The notes under the pieces are model-generated. The model did no database searches, was not told where the DNA came from, and was given only the letters and a program-made list of their open reading frames with translations. Shown in pieces: positions 7,775 through 19,473 of a DNA stretch of 64,000 nucleotides. Position numbers and translations under genes: made by a program. Source of the stretch: Candidatus Defluviicoccus seviourii (lineage in GTDB: Bacteria; Pseudomonadota; Alphaproteobacteria; Rhodospirillales; Defluviicoccaceae); assembly GCA_900609035.2 (NCBI GenBank), contig UXAT02000054.1, positions 62,001-126,000 on the forward strand, given 5' to 3'. Positions within the stretch are counted from its first letter, which is position 1. Each line of letters starts with the position of its first letter.

Positions 7775-9262
7775 TTAAGCGCGCCAGAAGGTCCGGGTCA
7801 GCGGCAGGATGACGATCAGGATCTCCAGCCGGCCTGCGAACATGCCGAACGTGAGCAACCACTTCGCCACGTCTGAAATCGGTTCGAACGTGCAGCACGG
7901 GCCGATCACCGGCCCGAAGCCCGGGCCGACGCCGCTGAGCGCGGTCGCGGATGCGCTGAAGCTCTCCTCGAAGGTGAGGCCGGCAGCGGCCAGGAGAAGG
8001 GCAAGCACGAAGAACGTCGCCATGAAGACGAAGAAGTAACTGGTCACGCCAATCCGCACGACATCTGGAACTGGTTCTTTATTGTACCGAATGGTTATGG
8101 TTGCATTCGGATAAACCTGCCGCTTCAGTTGCCCGCGCAAGGATTCAAACAAGATGTAGATGCGGAACATCTTGATGCCGCCGGCGGTCGAGCCGGTGCA
8201 GCCCCCCATCAACATCATCGTCAGCAGCAGAATTAGCGCGAATCCGCCCCACTGGCTGAAGTCTTGCGAGGTGAAGCCAGTGCAGGTGATCAGCGTCGCG
8301 ATGTTGAACGTCGCACCCCGCACCGACTCTGCGAAGCTGAGCCCCCTGGCGGTCGCGAGCCAGACGATCAGAACGATGATTGACGTGACGACAATGGCAA
8401 TAAAGAGGCGCACCTGCGAATCACCGATGAGCTCGCGCACCTGCCCGCGCGCCGCGTGCACCAGCAAATAGAACGGCAGCGCGGACAGCAGCATGAATCC
8501 GGAGGCCGCATATTCGATTGCAGCGCTCTGAAAGAAGCCGAAGCTCGCATCGTGGGACGAGAAGCCGCCGGTCGCCACCGTCGACATCGCATGGCCGACG
8601 GCATCAAAGGGCGTCATGCCTAAGGCCCGGTAGGTTGCGGCGCAAAGCACCGTGATGCCGAGATAGACAAGGGCGATGCGCGAGATGACCGTGGTGATGC
8701 GCGGTACGAAACGCCCGGCCTGCGCCGACAGATCGAGGCTGAACATCTGCATGCCGCCGATGCGCAGGAACGGCAGGATGAGGAGCGCCAGCGTCACCAT
8801 CCCGAAGCCGCCGAACCAGACCACCTGAAAACGCCACATCAAGATGCCGGGCGGCGCGCTGTCGAGGCCGACGATGACCGTCGAACCGGTTGCGGTTAGT
8901 CCCGACATGGTCTCGAAGACCGCATCGGTCAGCGAGAGCCGCAGCTCCGAGAACATGAACGGCAGGCTGGCGAAGGCATCGACAAAGATCCACGTCGTCG
9001 GCACCGCCAGCAGCACCTCGCGTGACCTCATCCGCGCGCCGATGCGGTAGGTCGAGGCCGCCATGCAGGCGCCGGAGAACGAGGTAATGCCGGCGCAGGC
9101 CAAGAAGACTTTGTAGTCCTGGTTGCCGGCGGCGAGATCAACAGCCGCCGGGACCAGCATGCCGCCCCCCATGAAGGTCAGGATCACGCCGGCAAAGAAG
9201 ATGATCGGCGCCGGATCGAAGCGCGCCGGGCGGATTGCGTCTGCTGCCGAAGAGATCGCCAT
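7775..9262 (-). CDS. trkH: TrkH-family potassium uptake protein
   Basis: A 495-residue, very hydrophobic protein with many membrane segments. The four-fold pore repeats of the Trk/Ktr/HKT family can be seen: SGLTATGSTVI, MSTVATGGFSSH, TCTGFTSQDFSQW and SALSGVGPGFGPVIG. Each holds the glycine of the potassium selectivity filter. FGGFGMVTLALLILP and GGCTGSTAGGIKMFR are also typical. TrkH works in the inner membrane with a peripheral nucleotide-binding TrkA/KtrA subunit, which is not encoded in this window. The gene converges on the carbamoyltransferase gene with 26 bases between stops and lies downstream of the hydrogenase operon in the same direction. It could be read from that operon or from its own promoter in the 90-base gap. 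Confidence 0.9.
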   Translation of the reverse strand: MAISSAADAIRPARFDPAPIIFFAGVILTFMGGGMLVPAAVDLAAGNQDYKVFLACAGITSFSGACMAASTYRIGARMRSREVLLAVPTTWIFVDAFASLPFMFSELRLSLTDAVFETMSGLTATGSTVIVGLDSAPPGILMWRFQVVWFGGFGMVTLALLILPFLRIGGMQMFSLDLSAQAGRFVPRITTVISRIALVYLGITVLCAATYRALGMTPFDAVGHAMSTVATGGFSSHDASFGFFQSAAIEYAASGFMLLSALPFYLLVHAARGQVRELIGDSQVRLFIAIVVTSIIVLIVWLATARGLSFAESVRGATFNIATLITCTGFTSQDFSQWGGFALILLLTMMLMGGCTGSTAGGIKMFRIYILFESLRGQLKRQVYPNATITIRYNKEPVPDVVRIGVTSYFFVFMATFFVLALLLAAAGLTFEESFSASATALSGVGPGFGPVIGPCCTFEPISDVAKWLLTFGMFAGRLEILIVILPLTRTFWRA

Positions 9263-9352
9263 GGCTGATGCCAGTCCTCAACAACAGGAGGGAAAACAGT
9301 GGGAAGCGGTTACGCTGCCCGTATCATCGATGCGTTCGCCCGCGCACGCAAG

Positions 9353-10651
9353 TCACTCCTGACGGACGGATAGCGTGAGAAAGTGGGTCGCACACGAGAT
9401 GCACGGGTCGAAGTTGCGGATCGTCTGTTCGCACCGCCACTGCAGTGCGTCCGCCGGCAGGTCGAGGTTGGCGGCGACGACTTGAGCCAGGTCGGCCTCG
9501 ATCTGGCGCTGGTTCTGCGCCGTCGGCGGCACGATCCGCGCGGCCGTGATGCAGCCGCCGTCATCCATGCGGTAATGGTGGTAGCACAGGCCGCGCGGCG
9601 CCTCGGTCGCACCGTGGCCCTCGCTTGCCCGGGGCTGGATCGGGACTGCCGCTGGTACCGGCGGTTCGTAACGCTCGCACAAGGCAAGCGCCTCCTCGCA
9701 GGCAAACAGGGTTTCCACCATCCGCACCAGGATGCTCTTGAACGGGTTGCGGCAGACCGGACCGAGCCCGAGCGCGGCCGCGAAATCACGCGCCGTTGTC
9801 GTCAACTGTGGGTAATTGTTGGCATAGCGCGCCAGCGGCCCGACGACATAAGATGCACCTGATGCGGTCAGCCAGCGCAACGCGGTTGAGTGCCTAACTT
9901 GTTCTTCGCGGAAATGGACGCTAAACGTCGCGACGTCGGCGTCAAGCCCGCGATTGGAGACGATCCGGCCCTGCTCGATTGCGTAAGCCGCGGGATCGTG
10001 CAACGAGACGAAGGTGTAATCGGCTTCGGTGTCTGGGAAATCGAAGCGGGCGAACGCGTGGCCCAGATCCATCGCTTGGGCCATCCCTTCGCGCAAGGGG
10101 CCGCACAAAGCCCGCACGGTATCCGCCGCTGGCGCGCGGTAGAAGCCGCCCAGGCGGAGATTGACCGGATGGATGGCGCGGCCGCCTGCGACTTCCATGA
10201 TCTTGTTGCCGAGACCTTTGAGTGCGAGCGCGGTTTTGACCAACGCCGGATCGCGCCGCGCCAGCGCGAACGCATCGGCCGCGCCGAGAAAATCCGGCGC
10301 GTGCAGGAACGCCGCATGCAGGACGTGGCTCGCGATCCACTCGCCGCAGTAGATCAGCCGGCGCAGGCGCCGCACCGGCTCGCTCACCGCAACTTCGAGC
10401 GCGTGCTCGAGCGCCTGGCTCGAACTCAGCATGTAGGCGATAGGGCAGATGCCGCAGATGCGCGCCGTGATGTCAGGGACTTCCCAGAACTGGCGCCCGA
10501 CCAGGAACGCCTCGAACAGCCGCGCCGGCTCACCGATGCGGAATGCGACCGACGTGACGACACCGTCCCGGATGGTGACATCAAGGGCACCCTCGCCCTC
10601 AACGCGGGCCAGCGCATCGACCTTGATCCGCCGCGTTGCCGCCTCAGTCAT
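9353..10651 (-). CDS. hydA: [NiFe] hydrogenase large (alpha) subunit, group 3b-type
   Basis: A 432-residue protein carrying both nickel-binding motifs: RICGICP (Cys66/Cys69) and, at the C-terminus, DPCISCATH (Cys417/Cys420). A short nine-residue tail follows the histidine, the usual site of endoproteolytic maturation. This is the catalytic subunit that splits or forms H2. Sequence and partners (beta, gamma, delta genes upstream) match soluble NAD(P)-linked group 3b 'sulfhydrogenase' enzymes rather than membrane uptake types. ATG 10651 overlaps the stop of the delta gene by eight bases, indicating translational coupling and excluding a longer start. It is the last gene of the operon. Hyp maturation genes and the endopeptidase gene are not in this window. 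Confidence 0.92.
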   Translation of the reverse strand: MTEAATRRIKVDALARVEGEGALDVTIRDGVVTSVAFRIGEPARLFEAFLVGRQFWEVPDITARICGICPIAYMLSSSQALEHALEVAVSEPVRRLRRLIYCGEWIASHVLHAAFLHAPDFLGAADAFALARRDPALVKTALALKGLGNKIMEVAGGRAIHPVNLRLGGFYRAPAADTVRALCGPLREGMAQAMDLGHAFARFDFPDTEADYTFVSLHDPAAYAIEQGRIVSNRGLDADVATFSVHFREEQVRHSTALRWLTASGASYVVGPLARYANNYPQLTTTARDFAAALGLGPVCRNPFKSILVRMVETLFACEEALALCERYEPPVPAAVPIQPRASEGHGATEAPRGLCYHHYRMDDGGCITAARIVPPTAQNQRQIEADLAQVVAANLDLPADALQWRCEQTIRNFDPCISCATHFLTLSVRQE

Positions 10652-11420
10652 GGTCGTCGCTGGCGGCACGGAAGGCGGCCGCACCGGCATTGAATGTACG
10701 ATAGAACCGCGCGATGGCTTCCGCATCGAGGCCCGAGCGGCGCAGCCACGGCCGCAAGGCGGCTGCGTTCGGTGCCTCCATCGGCCCGAAGCAGCCGTAA
10801 CAGCCGCGCCCCACCAACGGGCACAACACACCGCAGCCGGCCTGCGTGACCGGGCCGAGGCAGGGCTGGCCGCCCGCCACCATCACGCATGCGATGCCGG
10901 CACGCTTGCAATCGAGGCACAGGCTGTGGGTCGGGATATTCGGCTTGCAGCCCTCAAGGAAGGCACCAATCACCTCAATCAGCTGCTTGCGATCGATCGG
11001 GCAGCCGCGCAGCGCGAAATCGACGGGAACGTGATCCGCAATCGGCGTCGCGGTCGCGAGCGCGTCGATATAGTCCGGGCGCGGGTAGACGGCCTTGACC
11101 ATATCCGCGATCGCAGCACCGTTGCGCAGCGCCTGGATGCCGCCGGCGGTGGCGCACGCACCGATGCTTACCAGCCAGCGCGACTGCCTGCGGACGGCCT
11201 GAATGCGCTTCACATCGGCTGCAGTCGCGATCGAGCCCTCGACCAGAGACAGATCATAGGGGCCGCGGATCACCGTCCGCGAGGCTTCCGTGAAGCGCGC
11301 GATCTCAAACCGGGCGCCGATCGCGAGCAGTTCCTCTCCGCAGTCGAGGAGCGACAGTTGGCAGCCGTCGCAAGACGCGAACTTCCACACCGCGAGCTTG
11401 GGGGGTGAGGATCGCGCCAT
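10644..11420 (-). CDS. hydD: [NiFe] hydrogenase small (delta) subunit
   Basis: A 258-residue protein with the cysteine pattern of the short, signal-less small subunits. [10 protein letters not shown] (Cys17/Cys20) ligates the proximal cluster. [10 protein letters not shown] and [11 protein letters not shown] follow. The C-terminal half has [34 protein letters not shown] and [10 protein letters not shown] for the other iron-sulfur clusters. No Tat signal is present, so the enzyme stays in the cytoplasm. It passes electrons between the catalytic subunit and the flavin subunit. Only three bases separate it from the gamma gene, and its stop overlaps the alpha gene start. Confidence 0.92.
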   Translation of the reverse strand: MARSSPPKLAVWKFASCDGCQLSLLDCGEELLAIGARFEIARFTEASRTVIRGPYDLSLVEGSIATAADVKRIQAVRRQSRWLVSIGACATAGGIQALRNGAAIADMVKAVYPRPDYIDALATATPIADHVPVDFALRGCPIDRKQLIEVIGAFLEGCKPNIPTHSLCLDCKRAGIACVMVAGGQPCLGPVTQAGCGVLCPLVGRGCYGCFGPMEAPNAAALRPWLRRSGLDAEAIARFYRTFNAGAAAFRAASDDHD

Positions 11421-11423
11421 CGC

Positions 11424-12287
11424 TCACAGTTCCCGCACTTGAAACACGTTGGGGATGCGATCGAGACGAAACACCGGCCCGTCGCGGCAGACGAAATGGC
11501 CAGCCAGCTGACAGCGCCCGCACAGGCCGACGCCGCACTTCATGTTGCGTTCCAGCGAGAGATAGGTGCGGCCGGCCTCGACGCCGCGCTTGGCGAGTGC
11601 GCCCACGGCAAAGCGCATCATCGCTTCCGGCCCGCAGAGGAAGGCAACCGTGTGTTCCGCCTCCAGGCCGACGCGGGCGATCAGGGCCGTCACCAAGCCG
11701 ACATTGCCGCGCCAAGCACCGGCGGCGCGATCGACCGTGACATCGACATAGGTATCGAGGCGGCTGCTCCAGCGCCCAAGATCGCGCGCGAACAAGATGT
11801 CCTCCGGAGACCGGGCGCCATAGAGAACAATGAACCGGCCGTAGCGTTCGCGCGCGTGCAGGATCGCCTCGACCGCAGGGCGCAACGGGGCAAGGCCGAT
11901 ACCGCCTGCGACAATGACGACATCGCTCCCCGCAGTGTCGTCTATCGGCCAGCCGGCACCAAACGGCCCCCGCACGCCGACGACGTCCCCTGCGCGCAGC
12001 TGCCGCAGCGCCCTGGTGACGGCGCCGACGGCACGGATGGTGTGCTTGAGCCGCCCGCCCTCACCAGCCGCACCGCTGATGCTGATCGGCACCTCGCCGC
12101 AGCCAAAAACGTACAGCATGTTGAACTGGCCCGGCAGGAACGCGGCGGCGGCATCAGCGGCATCGGCCGGCGGATCGAGGGTCAGCGTGAAGGTATCGGC
12201 AAGCTCCCGGCGGACATGACTGATGCGCCAGGGGCTGATGCTCCACAGGTGGGAAGCGGGCTGCACCAAAGGTGCCGTTATCGCCAT
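11424..12287 (-). CDS. hydG: Hydrogenase gamma subunit, FAD/NAD(P)-binding diaphorase
   Basis: A 287-residue ferredoxin-NADP reductase-like protein. LPGQFNMLYVFGCGEVPISIS is the FAD-binding barrel with the usual RxYS region altered to PISIS. VVIVAGGIGLAPLRP is the pyridine-nucleotide fold. FLCGPEAMMRFAV follows. Near the C-terminus a [2Fe-2S] ligand set reads ERNMKCGVGLCGRCQLAGHFVCRDG. It is the HydG/dihydroorotate-dehydrogenase-electron-transfer type and exchanges electrons with NAD(P)(H). The first ten bases overlap the end of the cyclic-nucleotide-binding protein gene, so the two are probably co-translated. Confidence 0.9.
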   Translation of the reverse strand: MAITAPLVQPASHLWSISPWRISHVRRELADTFTLTLDPPADAADAAAAFLPGQFNMLYVFGCGEVPISISGAAGEGGRLKHTIRAVGAVTRALRQLRAGDVVGVRGPFGAGWPIDDTAGSDVVIVAGGIGLAPLRPAVEAILHARERYGRFIVLYGARSPEDILFARDLGRWSSRLDTYVDVTVDRAAGAWRGNVGLVTALIARVGLEAEHTVAFLCGPEAMMRFAVGALAKRGVEAGRTYLSLERNMKCGVGLCGRCQLAGHFVCRDGPVFRLDRIPNVFQVREL

Positions 12288-12769
12288 GCCTGGCTCCGGC
12301 CCGCCGGCTGGCCGTAGAGGTCCATCAGCTGCCGCCGTGCCTCGGCGAGGCGCCCGACGATCACCGGAACGAGGCGCTCATAGATCGCACAGGCGAAGCG
12401 CGGATCGTCCGCCATTTTGCGCCTGAGGCAGGCAGCGTCGAACCGGATCAGGCGCGTCAGCTCAAGCGCCTTGGCATCGAACTGCAGGCGGTAGGGAGGC
12501 ACCAGCCACGACCAGCCTAGGGGATCATTGGCACCGAGGCTGTCAACGATACACGGCGGCCGGCCCGGCACATGCGCCTCCAACCGGACCCGGCCGCGAC
12601 GGATGACGTAAAACGAATCGGCCGCCGCCCCTTCACGATAGATGGTCTCGCCGCTCTGGAACACGCTGAGCGCGCCGCAGCCGGCGACGAGCTGGTGATA
12701 ATCGGCGCTCAAGTCGGCAAAGACCGGCACCTGCTGCAGGGACCGGCCGATGGCATCAATGATTTGCAT
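12278..12769 (-). CDS. Cyclic-nucleotide-binding (cNMP) domain protein without DNA-binding domain
   Basis: A 163-residue protein. Residues ~15-125 form a CRP-type beta-roll: [16 protein letters not shown], then [30 protein letters not shown], with the GE(T)I...REG and FYVIRRG signatures. The rest (about 40 residues) is an arginine-rich helix ([13 protein letters not shown]). There is no space for the helix-turn-helix that CRP/FNR regulators carry. GGGAGGGG precedes ATG 12769, and the frame overlaps both neighbours (14 bases with hydB, 10 with hydG), so it is a true operon member. A role as a small-molecule-sensing partner of the hydrogenase is inference. Ligand residues cannot be judged by eye. 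Confidence 0.8.
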   Translation of the reverse strand: MQIIDAIGRSLQQVPVFADLSADYHQLVAGCGALSVFQSGETIYREGAAADSFYVIRRGRVRLEAHVPGRPPCIVDSLGANDPLGWSWLVPPYRLQFDAKALELTRLIRFDAACLRRKMADDPRFACAIYERLVPVIVGRLAEARRQLMDLYGQPAGRSQAWR

Positions 12770-13919
12770 CCGTACGCCCCTCCCGTTCCGTGAGCGCCCG
12801 CGCCTCCGCCGTGATATCGATACCGACCGGACACCAAGTGATGCAGCGGCCGCAGCCGACGCAGCCCGAACGGCCGAACTGCTCCCACCAGTGGGCGAGC
12901 TTGTGCGCCAGCCATTGGCGGTAGCGGGCGGCGCCGCTGCTGCGGATCGGCCCGCCGTGCAGGGTGCTGAAATCGCGCGTGAAGCAGGAATCCCAGCGCC
13001 GCCGGCGCTCGGCCGTGGTTCCGGCGATGTCGGTCGAGTCCTCAACGGTGCTGCAAAAGCAGGTCGGGCAGACCGCCGTGCAGTTGCCGCAGCCCAGGCA
13101 GCGGGCCGCAACATCCTCCCAATGCGGGTGATCGAGCGATCTGCCGACGAGGGTGGCGACATCGGCCGGCATCTGGCGGCCCATCGACCTGGCCGCGCTC
13201 TTCACCGCCTCCGCAGCCGCTTCGCAGTCGGCGGCCGTGGCCTGCCGGCACTGCACACTGGCGAGCAGTTCGCCACCACGGCCACTCACCGGTCGTGCGA
13301 GCAGCAGTGGCGCGCCCGCGGTGGTGTACTCGGTGAGAATGATATCGGCGCCGCTGTTCGCATCGTCCGCGACGATATCCGGCCCGCTCCCCATCGAGGC
13401 GCAGAAGCAGGTGCCGCCGGCCTGGGTGCATTCAACGGCGATGATAAGGGTGGCAGCACGGCGGGCCTGATAGCGCGGATCGACCACGCCAGAGCGCGTG
13501 AACACCTGATCCAGAATGTCGACGGCGCGGAGATCGCACGGGCGGACGCCCAGCATCGCGGTGCGGCCGCTTGCAAGCGGCTCCTCCTCGCAGCGAAAGC
13601 CGCCTTCGGTCCGCACCGCCCGCCACAGCGTTTCGTCAGGCGCAAACAGGAACCGCTTCCAGCCTTGGGGAGGGGCTGCGTAGCCAAACAGCGCTTCAGG
13701 AGTTCCCTGCCTCAAGCGGTAGCGCCCCGGCTCCTGGTCGTCCGTGACGCCCGCGGGAAGATCGCTCGCGCCCGCGATCGTGTTCAGTACGATTGCGCCG
13801 TCGGTGACCTGCGGTCCAACGACGCGGTAGCCGTCCGCGCGCAAAAGCTCGATCAGCTGCTCCAGGGCGCCCGTATCGAGCACGCAAGCGCCGTCGTCCG
13901 GCCGGGTTGCGCCTGCCAC
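12756..13919 (-). CDS. hydB: Hydrogenase beta subunit, 4Fe-4S ferredoxin-like
   Basis: A 387-residue protein of the HydB/anaerobic sulfite reductase A family. Near residue 120, [17 protein letters not shown] is a family signature, followed by [17 protein letters not shown]. The C-terminal half has two cluster motifs: [18 protein letters not shown] and [20 protein letters not shown], each giving a CxxCxxCxxxCP set. The start codon appears to be GTG 13919, after a GGAG-containing stretch. It is the first gene of the hydrogenase operon. The subunit wires the flavin subunit to the iron-sulfur chain. In the group 3b family it also supports sulfur or polysulfide reduction in some organisms. Confidence 0.88.
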   Translation of the reverse strand: MAGATRPDDGACVLDTGALEQLIELLRADGYRVVGPQVTDGAIVLNTIAGASDLPAGVTDDQEPGRYRLRQGTPEALFGYAAPPQGWKRFLFAPDETLWRAVRTEGGFRCEEEPLASGRTAMLGVRPCDLRAVDILDQVFTRSGVVDPRYQARRAATLIIAVECTQAGGTCFCASMGSGPDIVADDANSGADIILTEYTTAGAPLLLARPVSGRGGELLASVQCRQATAADCEAAAEAVKSAARSMGRQMPADVATLVGRSLDHPHWEDVAARCLGCGNCTAVCPTCFCSTVEDSTDIAGTTAERRRRWDSCFTRDFSTLHGGPIRSSGAARYRQWLAHKLAHWWEQFGRSGCVGCGRCITWCPVGIDITAEARALTEREGRTDANH

Positions 13920-14457
13920 TGGCCTTCACTCCCGGGCGCGCCGCCCATCACCCACGTCCGCGCCGCCGTCCTTCACCAACTATGCAGCAAGTGAACGCGG
14001 CGAAAAAGAGGCTTGGCAGCGCGCGCGGATCGGCTCACGTGCATGGAATCCCAGCCAAAGGATCGCCTGCTTCAAGGAAAGCACGGCGGGCACGACGTGG
14101 CACCGCTTATCCCGGCCGCCCGCGCTGGGCCGCCGGTCAAGAAGCGAAAAAAGGAATTGTGGGCTCGGCGTGGTGGGCGTAATTGTCCCTGTAACCATTG
14201 TGGTTCGAGGTTACCACGCCCCTGCCATCAGCAGCCTCCGGAGCGCCAACGGCTTTGCAACGCGCCTTCGCCTTCCCACAGCACGGCCGAGACCTGTCCC
14301 GGCGGGTCCGTGGCAGGGCAGGCGCCTTCTTGAGGCAAGGCTTCGAGAGAGCAAACGCGGGCGCGACCCGGCGCAGCTCGGTGCGGTGCCAGGGCTGGTA
14401 TCTCTGCCGTTTTTGGCTAAACTGAAGTCGGGAAAACACCCGGTGGGGAAACAGGGA
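13920..14457. other. Intergenic region between hydrogenase operon and DUF2934 gene
   Basis: This 538-base gap holds the upstream regions of two divergent genes. No convincing gene was found: the open frames in it are arginine/proline-rich and lack family features. A base-paired element is visible around 14165-14215, where GGCGTGGT can pair with ACCACGCC over a long loop. There is no clear FNR-type site for the hydrogenase. Confidence 0.4.
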
Positions 14458-14832
14458 ATGTCGCATCACGATCAAAGCCAGATTGAAAAACGTGCCCACG
14501 AGATTTGGGAACGCGAAGGGCGTCCGGATGGCAGGGCGGAGGAGCATTGGCAGCGCGCCGTTGCCGAGCTTGACGACGAAGCCGCTGCCACCGCCAAGGT
14601 CGCTGCAGAAAAGGCTGCTGCGGAAAAGGCCGCCAAGGCCGCATCCGTAGCGCCCGCACCTGCACCAGCAGCGCGCGCGCCGGAGGCGACGGCTGCCAAG
14701 GCCAAGAAGGCCGCATCCGAGCCACCGAGCCCGCCTGCAGCAAAGACGAAGCCGGAAGCCGCCAAGAAAGCGGCGGCGCCTGAAAAGGCCGTAGCCGAGC
14801 CGAAGAAGTCTGCTGCAAAAAAGAAGGCTTAG
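14458..14832 (+). CDS. DUF2934 protein with alanine/lysine-rich tail
   Basis: A 124-residue protein. Residues ~8-40 (IEKRAHEIWEREGRPDG, then HWQRAVAEL) match the short DUF2934 helix-turn motif common in alphaproteobacteria. The remaining two thirds are low complexity, made of Ala, Lys, Pro and Glu with repeated AEKAA, KKAA and PAPAPAA units. This resembles histone-H1-like or bacterial nucleoid-associated tails. ATG 14458 is the first codon with a purine-rich site (ACAGGG). The function is unknown; a nucleic-acid-binding role is inference from the basic tail. It precedes glgB but a terminator-like hairpin lies between. Confidence 0.7.
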   Translation: MSHHDQSQIEKRAHEIWEREGRPDGRAEEHWQRAVAELDDEAAATAKVAAEKAAAEKAAKAASVAPAPAPAARAPEATAAKAKKAASEPPSPPAAKTKPEAAKKAAAPEKAVAEPKKSAAKKKA

Positions 14833-14930
14833 CACGACGACTTGAGCGGAAAACATCAGCTTCCGTTAGAACTCACTAAGGCATGCTTGGCTAAAACATA
14901 ACGAGCAAAGGGGCGATCGACCGGTCGGCG

Positions 14931-14958
14931 AGAACGAGATCTCATAGACTCGTTTTTT
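14931..14958 (+). terminator. Rho-independent terminator before glgB
   Basis: AACGAG (14933-14938) pairs with CTCGTT (14949-14954) over a ten-base loop, extendable by two weaker pairs, and runs into TTTTTT at 14953-14958. It could end the DUF2934 transcript or act as an attenuator in the glgB leader. Confidence 0.5.
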
Positions 14959-15007
14959 GGTGGCAGCCTTTTCAACAATCAAATCCGGAAGCGGGACTGA
15001 TGCAATC

Positions 15008-17327
15008 ATGACAAACAAGAACCTGGAAGCTGAGATCGACCGCATTCTCAATGCCGATCACGGGGATCCTTTCTCGATCCTTGGGATGCACAAGGACCCG
15101 GCCGGCGGAACCGAGGTTGTCGTGCGCACGTTCCAGCCCCGCGCGCGGCGGGTCAGCGTTGTTGACTCGGCAACGGCCAAGGTGGTCGCGGAATTGCCGG
15201 AGGTGCGTGAGGAGGGGTTTTTTGCTGGTCCCGTCAAGGGCCGCACGACCCCCTTCCGCTACAAGCTGCGCCTGCTGCCGCACGGTTCGGAAGAGGAATA
15301 CGACATCGAGGATGCGTATCGTTTCGGTCCGGTGCTCGGTGAACTTGACATCCATCTCCTCGTTGAGGGGACGCATTTACGGATCTTCGAGAAACTCGGC
15401 TCGCATCTGATGACCGTCGACGGCGTGCCGGGGGCGGGCTTCGCCGTCTGGGCGCCGAATGCGCGGCGCGTCAGCGTGGTCGGCGATTTCAACGGCTGGG
15501 ACGGGCGTCGGCATCCGATGCGGTGCCGGCTCGAGTGCGGCGTTTGGGAGATGTTCATCCCGCATGCTGCCGCCGGCACGCCCTACAAGTATGAGATCAA
15601 GGATCGGTTCGGCAATCTGATGGCGCAGAAGGCCGACCCGTTCGGCCAGGAGGCGGAGGTACCGCCCAAGACCGCCTCGCTCGTTCCGTCCGAGCAAGCC
15701 TACGGGTGGGACGATGCGGAATGGATGCGGACGCGGGCGCACCGCAACGATCGCGACGCAGCGGTTTCGATCTACGAGGTGCACCTGGGCTCCTGGCGGC
15801 GCAAGCCCGAGGAGGAGAACCGGTTCCTCACCTACCGCGAGCTTGCCGACGAACTGGTGCCGTACACCAAGGACCTCGGATTCACCCACATTGAGCTGAT
15901 GCCGATCCATGAGCACCCATTCGACGGCTCATGGGGCTACCAGCCGGTGGGGCTGTTTGCGCCCACCAGCCGCTTCGGCAGTCCGAACGACTTCAAGTAC
16001 TTCATCGATCGCTGCCACCAGGAGGGGATCTCGGTCCTGATCGACTGGGTGGCCGGTCACTTCCCGGGCGACCCGCACGGCCTCAACTACTTTGACGGCA
16101 CCCATCTCTATGAGCATGCCGACCCGCGCAAGGGCAAGCACATGGATTGGGACACGCTGATCTTCAACTACGGCCGCCGCGAGGTCAGCAACTTCCTGCT
16201 TTCCAACGCGCTCTATTGGATGGAGGAGTTCCACATCGACGGCTTGAGGGTCGATGCGGTGGCGTCAATGCTCTACCTCGACTACAGCCGCAAGGAAGGC
16301 GAGTGGATCCCGAACGTCTTCGGCGGCCGGGAGAACCTGGAAGCCATCGATTTCCTCAAGCGCATGAACGAGCTTGTTTACGGCCACCACGAGGGCGTGA
16401 TGACGGTGGCCGAGGAATCGACGGCGTGGCCGATGGTCTCGCGGCCGACGTACCTGGGCGGCCTCGGCTTCGGCTACAAGTGGAACATGGGCTGGATGAA
16501 CGACACCTTGCGCTACATGTGCAGGGAGCCGGTGCACCGCAAGTATCACCACAATCTCCTGACGTTCGGCCTGTTGTATGCGTTCACCGAGAACTTCGTG
16601 CTGCCGATTTCCCATGACGAGGTCGTGCACGGCAAGGGCTCGCTGTTGAGCAAGATGCCGGGCGACTCCTGGCAGCAGTTCGCGAACCTTCGCTCCTACC
16701 TCACCTTCATGTGGACGATGTCCGGCAAGAAGCTCCTGTTCATGGGCTGTGAGTTCGCCCAAGGCGACGAATGGAATCATAACAAGAGCCTCGATTGGCA
16801 CTTGCTCGAGTATCCGTTCCAGCAAGGGGTGCAGAACCTCGTGCGCGACCTGAACCGGGTCTACCGCGACAACCCGGCGCTGCATGAGCTCGACTGCATG
16901 TCGGAGGGCTTCCAGTGGATCAACTGCCACGACTCCGACAACAGCGTGATCTCGTTCCTCCGCATCGGCAAAGACCAAGACGACTTCGTGGTCGTGGTCT
17001 GTAACTTCACCCCGGTGCCGCGGTCCGGTTACGCGTTCGGCGTGCCGCGCGGCGGCGAGTACGACGAGATCCTGAATACGGATGCGGACTGCTATGCGGG
17101 CAGCGGCTTCGGCAACGGCGGCCGCGTCATGGCCGAGGAGCGCAGCTCGCACGGGCGTCCGTTTACGTTGAACCTGAATGTGCCGCCGCTCGGCGCGCTG
17201 ATCCTGAAGCCGATCGCACTGCCGGTCGTCGAGAGCGTCGAGCCGGCCGCCGAGGCGGCGCCGGAGGACACAAGCCCCGTCGAAGAGAGTGTTGTGTCTG
17301 AAAGCGTCGCGGAGGAGGCCACGCCAA

Positions 17328-17356
<29 letters not shown>
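15008..17356 (+). CDS. glgB: 1,4-alpha-glucan branching enzyme
   Basis: A 782-residue GH13_9 enzyme. It has a DPFSILGMH N1 domain, a second CBM48-type domain (GFAVWAPNARRVSVVGDFN) and a full catalytic barrel. The triad is the nucleophile in DGLRVDAV (Asp416), the acid/base in MTVAEES (Glu469) and the third carboxylate in SHDEVVHGKG (Asp537). It makes alpha-1,6 branches in glycogen in the cytoplasm. The start at ATG 15008 gives the usual family N-terminus. After the normal end at LKPIALP there is an unusual tail of about 50 residues rich in Glu, Ala, Ser and Val. The last 29 bases overlap glgX, so translation of the two is probably coupled. It heads a glgB-glgX-malQ unit. Confidence 0.95.
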
Positions 17357-19439
<2,083 letters not shown>

Positions 19440-19473
19440 TCAGCAACACCGCTCTAACAAAAGGCTGGCTTTC

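Noticed and set aside
6336-7898. A 520-codon leftward open frame over the carbamoyltransferase gene
   Set aside because: Shadow frame; the rightward frame has all carbamoyltransferase motifs.
14165-14215. A tRNA-like T-arm (GGTTCGAGG) before the DUF2934 gene
   Set aside because: The flanking bases do not form acceptor, D and anticodon arms; only an isolated hairpin can be drawn.
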